Positions 48,240 to 59,779 of a stretch of DNA of 64,000 bases are shown here, piece after piece. A model generated the notes under the pieces. That model worked only from the letters and a program-made list of their open reading frames with translations. It had not been told where the DNA came from and ran no database searches. The stretch comes from Crotalaria pallida (taxonomy: Eukaryota > Streptophyta > Magnoliopsida > Fabales > Fabaceae), in NCBI GenBank assembly GCA_037953625.1, contig CM075650.1, forward strand, positions 147,775,206 through 147,839,205, in the 5' to 3' direction. A program made the position numbers and the translations under genes. Positions within the stretch are counted from its first letter, which is position 1. Every line of letters begins with the position of its first letter.

Positions 48240-48494
48240 AGGACCCTTTTCAGCAACAACAGAGAGATCAACATCAACATCATGGTGATGACTATGTGAA
48301 GTAGCAGCAGCAGTGTTGTTATTCTTGTCGAGCAACGAAAGCTTGAATTGTTCAAGCAACTCAGAAGGGTCCGGTCCAAGTCTAAAATGAAGCACTCCTC
48401 GGTTTCCTCAAAACGTTTCAAGTCTTGTTTTCTTTTCAGACAAGCTATATATGGACCTCACCGGTGAGGCTTTCTCATAACCCTTTTCTCCCAT
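48240..48494 (-). pseudogene. RIN13-like relic, copy E (exon 1 only)
   Basis: Starts MGEKGYEKASPVRSI on the minus strand, loses frame in a TA run, then continues in another frame with CLKRKQDLKRFEETEECFIL, loses frame again after DLD, and ends DPSELLEQFKLSLL ... SVVAEKGP followed by GTAAATAT as in gene D. It resembles D more than A-C (RFEETEECFIL, VVAEKGP). No exon 2 or 3 can be found in the several kb downstream, where a SINE and an LTR-like block now lie. Two frameshifts and missing exons make it a relic. Confidence 0.8.
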
Positions 48495-48944
48495 ATTCTC
48501 ACGCCTTTCAGTTCGCTTTCCCACCTCAATGCGGTGTCGTTGCACGCGTAGTATTTCCTGCGCTTTCTTGTTCACAATCCATCGGCAATTTTATTTGCCG
48601 GATTGTTGGGCTTTTATTTTAAGCCCACGGAACGCAGAGTTTTTGTTTTCCTTTTGTTTTTGTTTTTTTCCATGCTGGAATTTGACAAAACGGTCACGTA
48701 GGTGTCGTTTAGAGCTGCGTAGGAGTAATCGTTTAGTCAAGCGGTCAACGGCTAACATTCATGGACGAAAGGATTAACATGTCTGACGTTTGAAAATTTT
48801 AGGGACTAGTTTGGGTATGTTTTTTTCAGGGACTAAAAATGACTCATAAGAAAATTTGAGAGACCAAAATGGACCTTTACTCTTTTTTTCTTCAATCAGG
48901 CCAAAAAAAACCCATATGATCAAGTCAATCGAGGTTTGAAATTT

Positions 48945-49798
48945 GAGTAATGGATTATAAACCCTAACTTTTATCCTTGAACCTCATTTTTATTCTAAAC
49001 AAGAGTTTATTTCAAAATTAACCTTCTTCTCTCTCCACTCTCATCTCTCTTCATGAACTCCATCTTCCTTATCGAACCAATTTCGACTTGGTTCACAGTG
49101 AATCGATGCTCTAGGTTTGGTTCGAAACTGAAAGAGAGATTGGATCAGACTTGGTTCAAGACTTGATTCAGATTTGGTTCCAAACACACCGATCCAAACT
49201 GGTCAAACCAACAGCACAGCAATGGCAGCATTGTGAGTACGAATCTAGAACGGTTGATAGCGGTTGCCACGATTGGGATTTTGCAATAGGGGGAGAGATC
49301 GAGGTGATGGGATCCTCGTTCTCAGCTCCAATGAAACAAAGTTAGTGTTGAGTGCGTGATTTCGCAAATTGACAAACGCGGGAAAGAAAAGGTCACACTA
49401 GAGAGATATTGGCTCGATAACAACCTCAATTTGAAATGGTGGAGGTGTTTGTGTGAGGTGATCCGTGATGAAGGATTAACGATGGTGGTGGTGGTAATCA
49501 CAATTCAAGGGGACAAAGGGAACAAGGGTGGGTTCAAGGTCGCCTTTTTACTATTGTAAGCGGTGGTGGTCGTTGATTCCAGAAGGTTGCAAATCTTGGG
49601 AGAAAGATAATGGAACTGATGATGTTGGTGTTAAAAGGAGGAAATGTTGGCGTTGGCGTCATGATTGGTGGGGAAGATGAAGTTTAGGGAGACGGAAGAT
49701 AGTGAAGTAAGAAGAAGGGAAATTGTTTTTGAATAAACCCCAATTTAAAATAAGAATGAGGTTCGAGGAGAAAAATTGGGATTTATAATCCATTACTC
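48945..49798. mobile_element. Mutator-type (MULE) element with 9 bp target duplication
   Basis: 854 bp with long inverted ends of about 90 bp starting GAGTAATGGATTATAAA on both sides and continuing with imperfect matches (CGAACCTCATT-like and GTTTATT-like blocks). Exact 9 bp direct repeats TTGAAATTT flank it (48936-48944 and 49799-49807), diagnostic of Mutator-like transposons. The interior has short open frames (49151-49345, 49356-49559) that I do not recognise; they could be a captured fragment. Confidence 0.9.
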
Positions 49799-49807
49799 TT
49801 GAAATTT

Positions 49808-50640
49808 AAGACCTCATGAATTTTTGAACTTCCCAAACTTTTGTCTTATACCACACAAAAGCATAAATAAGAAAAAGAAGAAATCTTTTGTATGGTTCTA
49901 CCTAGAGGTATAAATCTTCCGTAAAGTTTCATATGAAAATTTAGAGTTTATGCTTTCCATTTATAACCAGAAAACAAATCTTGAGGATGGGAAGCTTACA
50001 ATTTTGGGTGTAAAATTTCAAACCCAATTAATAATAGATTCGATGATATTTTGATTAAATGACAAGGAATATACTCCCAAGTTCGATAAACATGTTAAAA
50101 TTTTGAAATATCATAAAAAATAAGGTGATATGTTTTGAATGATTTGCCTAACAAATCAATATAGTGATTTAATAGATTTTTCATTGATTCAAATTTATTT
50201 ACGATTTTTTTACATCTATTTGAGAAGAAGTTGAGGATATATTGTATTCTAGTCATTTTTTTTACAAAATTTTTTGGGTTAAATACACTTTATCCTAGTG
50301 GTTTGGTTTACAATCACTTTACACCCCCCATGTGATTTTAAGTTTTAACCTTAACACTTTGCATTTTCGTGATTTCAATTGTTAACACATTACCTCATCT
50401 GCTAGTTTAAATTGTTAACACTTTGCAACTAGGAAGAAAAAAACAAGAAAGAAGCACAACAAACCAACAATACATACTTCTCTAAAATAACAATACCAAA
50501 ATAAAATAAAATCAAACCAGTTACCGTCGTAAACAAAAACAAATGTAGAAAATTAAAGGGAGATTCCACTAGTTATTGAGATTGGAGAAATGTATGGAGT
50601 TTAAAAATGTTTATACAACGTTCATTCACAAAATCCAGGA
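49808..50640. other. Non-genic stretch
   Basis: AT-rich. Around 50280-50420 lies text about TTTATCCTAGTGGTTTGG and repeated TTAACAC blocks that looks like a decayed repeat terminus. No gene supported. Confidence 0.5.
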
Positions 50641-51427
50641 GCCAACAGGGCTAATAACAGCATATACCACAGCTTAGTGCATCTTTGTGCACACATCACA
50701 ACATCAGCATATTAACATCAGAGCAATAGATTTCCCAAAATTTATCCCTTACCCACAGGATTGGTCTTGAGTCAACCCAAAAATAACCTTTACATTTTTA
50801 TACAAATATCTAAAAGCTGCATCATCACAATCAACAACTACAAGACCCAGGACAAGACACATGTCCTAACTAATATAACTTACACTCCCTGTGAGGGAGA
50901 GAGTACACCTGCTCGGTCAGGGTTATGCAAGCTCAAGCTCAGTACCTGTGGTAAAAATGGTAAGGAGGTGAGCATTACATAAAACATAGAAAAGCAGTTT
51001 CTAATATGACATAATGCTATACCAATCAAGTAACTCATAATTTCCAACTCATTCCAAGTCATGCTCAACCACATACATTTATAATCCTTAACTTAGCTCT
51101 TTCTTTTCCTTTCATTTTATTCACACTTATATCATTTTCTAGCGTATTTCTCTCTTTCCATTCTTACATTTCTCTTTCTTTCTTTATTTCACAATTTTCA
51201 TATCTCTTGGGGTATAGTGTGTCCATCATTGCGCAAATCTCGTGTGCGACTTACAGTTGCACATCGCGTGTGGCTTACGCAATCAATGCACACGTCCAAC
51301 GTGCGTTTTCTATGACTTGGTACACACAACCGGTTCACATCACTAGGCTTTACTTGCACTTGCAAGACATTTGAAACACCCTATAGAGACTTTACACCCA
51401 ATCAGGACTTTGGCACCCACTAGGCAT
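50640..51427. mobile_element. LTR-like remnant
   Basis: Includes AGTACCTGTGGTAAAAATGG (50941), similar in context to the splice/U5 area of the TGTAACACCC elements, and loosely repeated ACTTTACACCC/ACTTTGGCACCC blocks at 51390-51420. Cut by the CACTA element at 51428. Weak call. Confidence 0.35.
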
Positions 51428-52349
51428 CACTACAAGAAAATTCACTTTTTGTGACGATTATAATTGTCATTAAAAGCCTTAAACTTCGTCACTAAGACAA
51501 TATTGTGACGATATTTGATGTCGTCACTACTCATCACTAATACTCAAGTCACTATTAAATTAGTGACGATATTTTGAATGTCACTAAAACAACACATTAA
51601 TTATGATGAAAACAATGTCACTAATATTTGTGACAATCAATGACAATAATGAAGAGCCACAAAAAGAATGCATTTATTGTGATGAAAACAAGGCCACTAA
51701 TGTTTGTAAATAAATAATGTCAAAAATAAATCATCACAATTACACACCACAATAATGATGATTTTTATTCTTCACTATTATAGTTACTGACAAGAAATTG
51801 TCACTATTATGCTAATACAATTAATTTTAATTTCAATTACTTTTTGTCACTTAAATATCTGATATTGTTGTTAAGGTTTTAGTCGTCACTTATTACTAAA
51901 ACATTACTAATAACAATGACAGTTGTTTTACATATAAATTAGCGATGACTTAAATTAATAATAGCCTAGCCTAATATAATAAAATTGATCTTTCAAGTAT
52001 ACCAAAATTAATATAATAAAATTAAATTATCTATCACATCCATTCACAATAAACACTAAAACAATAGAAAATGTTTAACAAAGTACAAATCTTTAACAAC
52101 AAGGTTTTTAGAGTTCTTACACTAAAACAAGTTATGCCTAGGTAATAAATTAAATTAAATATATCTACAATAAATAGTTAAAAGAGTGCAACATCTTCAT
52201 GGATTTTGGTCCTGAAATTATACAAAAAAAACGAAATAATCAATAATTATAAAAATAAAGTAATTAGTAAGTTTTTTGAAATTTTAAAAAATAAATGGAT
52301 ATGAAGATAAATTCTTTCATATAACAAAGAAACTTACATTCTCTTTAGG

Positions 52350-53290
52350 AGCAGTTGAAGTAGTCGATTGTTCATTGAATGATAGTCTTTCAAAAAAGGC
52401 AGCCATTTGTCGTTTGAACTGTTGTTCAAGTTCCTGTTTCATGTGTTCCCGTTGAGCTTCAAAAGCTACACGTTGATTATCAATCATTTTATGTTGGGAT
52501 TTCAGTTATGCTTGCAGTTGAGTATTGGCCTCTTCCTGTTTTTTTTAACCTTGGTTAGTTTTTTCACTTCTTGTTCTAAATCATTTGCTCGCTTCTGTGC
52601 AGTTTCAACTTGAGTTTTAATAACTTGCTTTTCTGTGAACTTTTTTGTTACTGCTGCACTACCTATACCCAATGAGTGATTTGACTTTCTTCCTAATACA
52701 AGTGCAAAATGATCGACCAATGGTACTGGTGCCTTTGAAATTTCCTCTTGATATAAGTCACCTATGTCCTTTAAATTATGCTACAACAAAAAACATAAGA
52801 AAAATAGTTTGAGAAAATAGTTTTCATTATGAGCTGTGTATGTTACTAACAACATAAACATAAATTTATGGTTGATTGTGTAACCTAAACAATGAACACA
52901 TAATTTTTTTTGGATAAGAAAAATTTTATTAGAAAGAAAAGAGAAAACCAGGAGTATATAAGAATACACCCAGCCCCAAAAAGAAACAAAATACAAAGAA
53001 AATGAATCATACATGAATAATCCTCACCAACCCACATTATTAATTCATACACAAAGAATTAAACAACTACCCCCACTACAAAATCATGACCAACCGGCAT
53101 AAATATGAACACATAATTAAAGTATTTAAATCTAATATAAACACATAATTTTAAAGGTATTTTGATCACGTACCATAATTTGTTCTCCGTTTGGGATACA
53201 CCAAGTTCCATCAGCTCTCATATGTGTAGCTTTCCACACATTCACCGCATCCGGCCATTCATCAGAATTTGGGTTTTCTTTTTATTAAGG
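52350..53290 (-). pseudogene. CACTA Transposase_24 (Ptta/En/Spm) C-terminal fragment
   Basis: Minus-strand exons: 53270-53173 reads NPNSDEWPDAVNVWKATHMR and GTWCIPNGEQIM with a GTACGT donor; 52770-52535 reads PVPLVDHFALVLGRKSNHS, then a coiled-coil-like stretch with NDLEQEVKKLTK; further coding text with EQQFKRQMAAFFERLSFN runs toward 52350. A stop breaks the coiled-coil part. The HxRxDG(T/S)W motif and following helix are typical of this plant transposase domain. The N-terminal half is not here, whereas element 2 has only the N-terminal half. Confidence 0.75.
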
Positions 53291-53411
53291 GTAAATACAA
53301 CAATGGAAGATAAGATAATTAAGTGATAAAGATGTAATTATAAAAAATATGTTAAATATTATTGGATAAATAAACATTCTTTCCAAGTGAAGCAAAGAAG
53401 TCCAAGAAATA

Positions 53412-53620
53412 CTTATGGCTGGAACTAATACATTGTTGCATTTTTGTTCAAGGTATATGCATGGAGTTCAGACAGGATTGAATAAATTTGGAAGAAACTA
53501 TGAAGGTGATCTAAATGCATTGAATAAATCCAAAATAAGTATATTTTCACTGGTTGGCAAACCGTTGCTTGGAAAAAAGTATGTTGAGTTAAGTTTAGAA
53601 GAGTGGGAGCAAGCAAGAAT
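53412..53620 (+). pseudogene. CACTA TNPD transposase fragment
   Basis: Plus-strand frame reads MAGTNTLLHFCSRYMHGVQT and later SLVGKPLLGKKYVELSLEEW then EQARI. This corresponds to the late DUF4218/DUF4216-containing part of TNPD-type transposases (RYMHGVET and LGKPLGKK-like motifs, recalled). It ends exactly where CACTACAAG of element 2 begins. Confidence 0.65.
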
Positions 53621-53859
53621 CACTACAAGAATTATCTCGGACAGCTACGGAATTTTGCTACGAAATTTTTTCCTAGCAATTTCATAGAAAATTAGCTATA
53701 GAATAGATATGAAATTAATTTCCGTAGTTAGTTTTCAATACTATAAAATACACTTATTATATGAAAAACAAATATGGAACAACTACGCTTTAGCTAGGGA
53801 ATATTGGTAACAATATAAAATTCCGTAGCAGATTAGTTTGCTAGGCAATATTCCGTAAC

Positions 53860-54230
53860 TGATGAATTTTTTTGGCACCCGCGAAATTTTCACCCCTCCC
53901 GCTGCCACTTCCTTTGCTCCCGCCGTTACTCTATTACCTTTTCCTTTTCCTTTTTTTTTCAACTCCTTTCTCCACTATTCCTTTTCCTTCTGTTTTCTCT
54001 CTCTTTTCCCTTCGTTTTGTTCCCTCTGCCGCCTTCACCTCCCACGGCTCCCTCCTTTCTCCTTCCACACTCTCTTCCCTTCTCCCTCACGTTCTTCCAC
54101 TAAATCCCTAAATCTTAACTTCACCACCGCCTCCCTCCTTCACGGCCTCTCCCTCGTCCTTCCCTCCTTCCCTGCTTCAATTTCACTAAATCCCTAATTC
54201 CCTAACTTCCTTCCTTCCCTATCTCGGTGA
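53860..54230 (+). other. Pyrimidine-rich stretch, possible captured 5' leader
   Basis: About 350 bp of C/T-rich DNA with TTCCCTTCTC-type blocks, followed by a GGTAAGC donor-like site at 54269. It resembles a plant 5' UTR and lies just before the ACC synthase fragment. The open frames here are low complexity and not credible genes. Confidence 0.4.
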
Positions 54231-54354
54231 CGGATTGGGTTTGCTTTCACTCTCTTCCTCTGTTCGAAGGTAAGCTTCTACTTCTTTTGCTTCTGCTTCG
54301 AAGGTATGCATGCAATTTTTGTTTTGTTTTGTTTCTTCTTCGATGTGTGTTTTT

Positions 54355-54533
54355 ATGCACTTTAAAGAATCTGCATTTGAAAAGGCCAAATCGGATAACC
54401 TCAGAATAAAGGGTTTGCTTATTACCAACCCATCAAACCCATTAGGAACCATAATGGATAGAGAGACATTAACAATAGTTGTGAGTTTCATTAACCAAAA
54501 CCATATCCACCTAATATGCGATGAAATATATGT
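54355..54533 (+). pseudogene. ACC synthase exon fragment
   Basis: Reads ESAFEKAKSDNLRIKGLLIT then NPSNPLGTIMDRETL and NQNHIHLICDEIYV. NPSNPLGT and the final (V/I)CDEIY are landmark motifs of 1-aminocyclopropane-1-carboxylate synthases, PLP-dependent enzymes of ethylene synthesis; the Asn of NPSNP and the Asp/Tyr of CDEIY contact the cofactor. About 60 of the usual 450-490 residues are present, without the catalytic-lysine region. The frame is open but both ends dissolve into unrelated DNA, as expected for a fragment captured by a transposon. Confidence 0.88.
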
Positions 54534-54728
54534 TTTGGTTGAAGCTGTGTTTTGTTTTTATTTTTGAGTATTTGTTTGGGTTCAGTTATGTGTAATTCTT
54601 ATTTTTCTTTTTTTGCTTTCTTTTCAAATTCTTCTTTTTTGTTTTGATTTTTTGGTTAGTTCAGTTAATGAGTGTTTCTGTATTTGAATATTTGGAGTAA
54701 CTGTTTGTTATGTTTCTTTTGCTTTCAG

Positions 54729-54990
54729 TTTGCAAGTAAATCTGCACCTACCACTAATGGAGTGAAGAAGCCTTACCGTTATAGTTCTGGAACTGTTGCT
54801 CTTCGGTGAGTCTTGCAATTTAACTTTACAATTGCTAGTTACTTGTGTTCATTTATTTTTGGGGCTTGTATTTGATTGGTTGTTTTGTAATATAAACAGT
54901 GAGATTAGGAAATACCAGAAGAGTAGTGAATTGCTCATCAGGAAGCTTCCTTTCCAGAGGTTGGTTCCTGAAATTGCTCAGGATTTCAAG
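54729..54990 (+). pseudogene. Histone H3 fragment with preserved intron
   Basis: Two exons. 54729-54805 reads KSAPTTNGVKKPYRYSSGTV then ALR, ending at GTGAGT; 54900-54990 reads EIRKYQKSSELLIRKLPFQR then LVPEIAQDFK, ending at GTATTG. The Arg codon is split across the intron as in plant H3.3-type genes. Changes from nearly invariant H3 residues (Gly to Asn, Arg-Pro to Ser-Ser, Arg to Pro before EIAQDFK) show relaxed selection. The N-terminal tail start and the C-terminal half are absent. Presence of the intron means capture from genomic DNA, not from mRNA. Confidence 0.9.
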
Positions 54991-54999
54991 GTATTGTAA

Positions 55000-57900
55000 T
55001 AGTGTGGTTTGTACTTAATGCATAACTAGTATAGTTGAACTGATGAATTCCAAAAAAGAACGAATTTCTTCCAGATGTCTTATTTAGCATGAGAAAAATA
55101 AATCAGAACTACAGTGGGAAATACAGAAAGAGCATCATTGATAGAGTAGCCAAATGAGAGGAAATGGTAGAGAGCTGCAATGTATTGTTTATAATGCATA
55201 ACTAGTATAGTTGACCATGAGAGGATTTTATGGTCCATGCTTTGAACATTCGGATGATGCACTGTTCTAATTTCAAATCCATTATATGAATCATGATTCT
55301 TGAAATCTATCCGATATTAAAACTTTCCTTCATTACTGTGCCATACCTCATGATCATGGTGAGGTGCATTGTGTTCATAGGTTCTTCCCGGACCACCATT
55401 AGGATGTAGAACTCAGTAAGAATCTAGAATTAAATAAAGAACATGTCATAACTAGGAGGTAGTTACCCTATTTAAAGACAAGTGGTAAGTGCTAGATGTG
55501 GCTGGTCCCTACTAGCACTTGGTCTTGGGTGACATTATCACTGGGCTGGCCTATTGGGTCCATTATCTGTACCCATCACTTGCTGGCTAAGTAGGAAGTA
55601 AAATACATTTGTTAGGATGTGTCAAATAATAATCTGCAATGACAATATCATGTTAGTATTTCATAGAACAAAAAATGTTTGTTTTCGTTGCAGTCTCATT
55701 ATTTGTTGCTTTGCCCAAAAATAAAATCTTGTTATGCTTTTTCAACTAAAGTTAATGGTGTCTTTTTTGCATATTTTGATGTTCCCTTGTTTTCATCCAC
55801 ACATAAAGAGAGATTAGAGATTGCAACTAGTGATCACATGCATAAAGAATAATGTTGTTGTGTGGAGTTTGTGCTATGCTAAGTTGTTTAATGTGTTTAA
55901 GTTCTCAATCCTTCAAATATTATACTATTAAATTTTGATTGCCTTGTGGAGTTTGCCTATATGCTAAGTTGCCTGCCATGTACCATGTCTTATGCTACCT
56001 ACATCTCTCTTATTCTACTCCCACTATTCCTTTGAATTGAAATTTCTGTCATATTTGTCTTCCTCTAGATTATATCTATCACTGTTTTCCTTTGAAAATC
56101 TGAGTTTACAGCTATTACCTTTGAAAAAAAATCAACCTCATTATAAGAAAATGGAAAAAAAAGAAGTTTGGGTTTAGAAGCTGCAGCATACCCATTTGAT
56201 GAAAGTTTTGCTGAAGTTAGGTTTCACAGGGCACAGTTGTTTCTCTCCATAGTACTCAAATTTCAAACCTTTTTTGGTTTCCTGTCATGTCAACTTGATA
56301 AAGAATCAATTTTTATCAGTTCTATTCAAAAGGGTTTTCTTGGGATTGAGAGAGATTTGTGTGTTAAAGGGGTCATTGTTGTGCTGAGTTGAAGTTTTGA
56401 GCAATATTAGGTCATGGGGTTTTGAATTTTTTAGGGTCAAAGATCTTTAATTTTGGTTGTTTCCTGGTTGTGGGGTAATGGGGAATCTCACCAGCTCTTC
56501 CTGGTTATTGAGCAGGATCTAAATGGTTTTCTTTACTGTTTTTTTTCTGCAAGTTTGCTTATACTGTCATTAAAATTTCAGATCTCTGTTTTTGATAGGC
56601 ATAGTTTTGGGGCTGATGTTACTGTTGTTATTAATTTTTCTCTGGTTTTTGTGCGGTTGGTTGGGGTTTCTGGTGGGAAAATTTGCTTTCAACTCTAATG
56701 ATTTTTGGGTTTGGCTGCTGAAGTATAACTTATACTTTGGCTGCTCAAAAAAAAACTTGTGCAATTGATTGTTGTTGTTGTTGTTGTTGTTGTTTTTAAC
56801 TCACTTTCTCTGTTTCCTTTCATATGCAAGCCTGCTACAGTACAATCGGAGGCACTCTTATGGATATCTTGATTCCTACTTTTGATCCTGATTCCTACCT
56901 GTGGATTATCAATATCATTTATGTCAATTTAGAGTCCTGGGATTCTAGAATCTAGATCTTCATCTTTCTTTTTGGTAGTATATATATGTAGTTCAGTATC
57001 GTAAGATACTTCTGGTAAACGGTCCTCTTTTGTATAGGTCACCAATGACAGTTCTACAAAGAAATGAGGCCTTGTTTTTTTTTCCTTTTAAGCTTTTGAT
57101 GTGAATGGCACAAGAAAGAACAAAAAATTGGTGTTATGGTGTTACATACTGTGCTTTCTTTCATGTGAGATCCATGCTACAAAGCAAAGTCAACATTAAT
57201 TTGGAAGATAAATGGTGCTTGGCCTAATATCTCTTCACATTTGCGTGCTCTTTACGTTGGCTGCTATTATTAGTATTTGTATTACTCTCAGTGCAATCCT
57301 TATTAGCGTTAGGAAGGAATCCTTATTAGTATTAGTATTAGTATTACTCTCGGTGCAATCCTTATTAGCGTTAGTATTAGGATTACTCTCATATTTACTT
57401 GTTTCCTTCCTTAGTATTAATATTAGCGGTGGAAATTATTTAGAGAGTTTGATTTAAAGAAGGGTGAATACTTCGGTACCCTTTAGTTTATGAAGGGTTT
57501 GGTAGCACTAAACGATAAGAGTTTTATTCTTTTGGTGTTATTCTTTCTCTCTTTCTTCAAGGGTTGCTGAATTTCTCAATTTCCTTTCATATTGAGTAGA
57601 GGGTTTTCTCTTCTCTCTCCACTGTGTAGATCTCATGTCCTTGGGATTTGTTTTTTTTTGCTGTGTTTTTGATCTAAATCTTTTGCTTGTAATTAAAGTT
57701 TGGTGCATGTTGTTTGTTGCAATTTGAAGCGTGATGTGGAGAACATCCAAATTCAGCACTTCTGGATTGTGGATTAGGTGTTTGTCTATTCCTGGTATTC
57801 CTAACTACATTAAAATGGGAACCTGGTCATGAAAGATACAGAAGAACTAAGAAAACAGATTTATTATTGAGTGAGATAGATACAGAATATTTATACATAA

Positions 57901-58500
57901 GTTTGGTTTAAGAATAGTGAAAATTGAAATATTATTAGTTAGGTGTACTGTAACAGCTGCAACTAAGTTGTTTATTCTTGTCTTATTGCATCAACTGTGA
58001 TTTTTATTGTTGATTTTTTGTTCCCAACACTAACTCTGTTTTTCTTTCTTTTGCAGATTATATAATTCATACTTCTCAGGTACTTGTTATTCTCTTCCGA
58101 ATTTCTTATTCTTTTTACTTGTTGGAATAAGAATCATTCTCATTTGTTTATTCCTTTTTCCCAAAAAAATTTATTTGAAAGTATTTTGCGTTAATTATTC
58201 TGTTTGTGATTCCAAAAAGAAAAAAATACAATATATAGAACTTAGCTTATATTGTTAACCCTCTTAGCTTCACCACACCTCTCCATATTAACGATGCATA
58301 TGCTATAAGCGATGTTGGTTTTGTTTGTTTTTTTCTCTACTAAGTACCTTTTATATTTTTAAAATTAATGTCTATAAGAAATTCATACGTTTAAGTAATT
58401 TTTCAATCTGTGCTGTCTAAGTATTTATTTGTAATTGTTATACCTGTTTTTAAAGTAAGAGAAGAGTTTTAGGAGATAGTTTTGTTTTCATAAATAATGA
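55000..58500. other. Long unassigned interior of CACTA element 2
   Basis: No recognisable gene. 56165-56390 has an open frame reading GLEAAAYPFDESFAEVRFHR that might be another captured exon, but I do not know the family. TTG repeats at 56770-56794, and a repeat built on CAATCCTTATTAGCGTTAG at 57290-57380. Confidence 0.45.
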
Positions 58501-58530
58501 GACCCGATAGAAGTTGGATGCTGCGAAGAC

Positions 58531-59598
58531 ATGATTGTACCGGCCGCGTTACACACCATCAACGTCTATAAGTTTCGTCGTCGTGGTCGCGGTCACCATG
58601 ATCCACCATCAACGTCTCAAGCACGCACCAGTTCACCACCACTAGAGCCTACTCCGCCTTCTCAGCCTGTTCAGCCTGCTCCGCCTTCTCAGCCTGCTCC
58701 TCCTGTTCAGCCTGCTTCTCCTGATTCGATCTCCCCAGGTATACCTTTTTGAAATGTTTAATAATATAAAATATAATGGATTTATGCTAATGGCTTGTTT
58801 ACTTGTAATTATATTAGGTGCTACTTCGACTGCTGCCCCAGTGATCAATGATGGAGTATCAACTTTTGCCCCATCCTCTAGTGATCAAGCAACAAGTGTC
58901 CCGCATTCAGTGCCTTCGAGTGGAGGGTCTCAAGGATATACTAATAGAAAGAGAGTCATAAGTGTGGAGGTTGTCCCTGAACCGTAAGTAACATTGAAGA
59001 AATGTTTTATTAAATATATTTTACATTTAGATTAGATATTTAACAAATATTGTTGCATTTGTAGGAGGAGATTTGTTCCATCATCTATGACTCATAACAT
59101 TATGTCTAATGTGCTTCCATGGATGCCTGAACCGGCTGAAAGGTGGAAAGACTATTGTCCTATCATGAAAAAGGAATTGTTTAAGGATTTCATGGTAAAT
59201 CTATTTCTAGCATCATGTATTAATTATTTTTGTCTATTATAACGGTACAAATTTATATTGTATTATTGGCGTAGAATTCATATGAGTTTGCGTCCGATTG
59301 GGATCGCAATATGGCTGAAACTGTTTGGAACAGAGCATGCATGGACCGTTACCCAAACCACTTGTCTAATGCAAGGAAGAATGCCTTGAAGAAAGTCAAT
59401 TCAGATAACCTGGCTGATACTAAGGGCCATGGGCCCAAGGGAATGAGGAAGAAGTATGGGATGGCTTGGTGGACATTTGGTTGACCCCAGAGTGGAAGAA
59501 GAAATCTGATGCTGGTCGAAAGAATAGGGCAGCCATGCCTGATGCTGTGTTGCACACTGGAGGTTCAGTAGGTTTTCAAATACATAAGACTAGAATGG
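58531..59598 (+). pseudogene. CACTA Transposase_24 N-terminal part
   Basis: Apparent exons: 58531-58738 (FRRRGRGHHDPP then a Pro/Gln-rich repeat PPSQPAPPVQP), about 58818-58981, 59065-59193 (RRFVPSSMTHNIMSNVLPWM) and 59274-59598 (SYEFASDWDRNMAETVWNRA then later VWDGLVDIWLTPEWKKKSDA and a conserved NRAAM..AVLHTGGS). WDGLVDIW and HTGGS are typical of plant Ptta/En/Spm transposase domains. A frameshift lies near 59430, between KGHGPKG and the EEEVWDG part. Splice sites GT/AG are visible at each edge. Downstream exons are absent. Confidence 0.78.
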
Positions 59599-59779
59599 TA
59601 TGTTTTGCTTTTACTATCTGCATTATTTTTTTCAAGCACATAATAATAGTAAGAGTACATTAGGATGAATAGAGACTTGAATCATTGAGTAGACTTGTGG
59701 TTAGGCTTGACACTCTCGGTATATTCAATATGAGATATTCTGACTTGGTTCTTAAGTTATTTGCATTCCGAGATATTCT

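Larger units (their letters stand above)
51428..53620. mobile_element. CACTA (En/Spm) element 1, partial
   Basis: Starts CACTACAAGAAAATTCAC, the classical CACTA terminus, followed by subterminal repeats around GTGACGATAT and its inverse (51450-51960). It carries a Transposase_24-like gene fragment on the minus strand and a TNPD fragment on the plus strand. The right terminus is missing; element 2 begins at 53621 inside the TNPD fragment. Confidence 0.75.
53621..59650 (+). mobile_element. CACTA element 2 carrying host gene fragments (right end not found)
   Basis: Begins CACTACAAGAATTATC and shows subterminal repeats around CTACGGAAT/TCCGTAGC (53640-53860). Inside are ACC synthase (54355-54533) and histone H3 (54729-54990) exon fragments, long unassigned sequence, and Transposase_24 exons (58531-59598) on the plus strand. 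I could not find a matching ...CTTGTAGTG terminus, so the right limit is arbitrary and the internal assignment is inference. Confidence 0.6.

Noticed and set aside
53862..54197. Pro/Ser/Phe-rich open frames near the start of CACTA element 2
   Set aside because: Low-complexity pyrimidine-rich DNA, open in several frames; better explained as a leader-like stretch.
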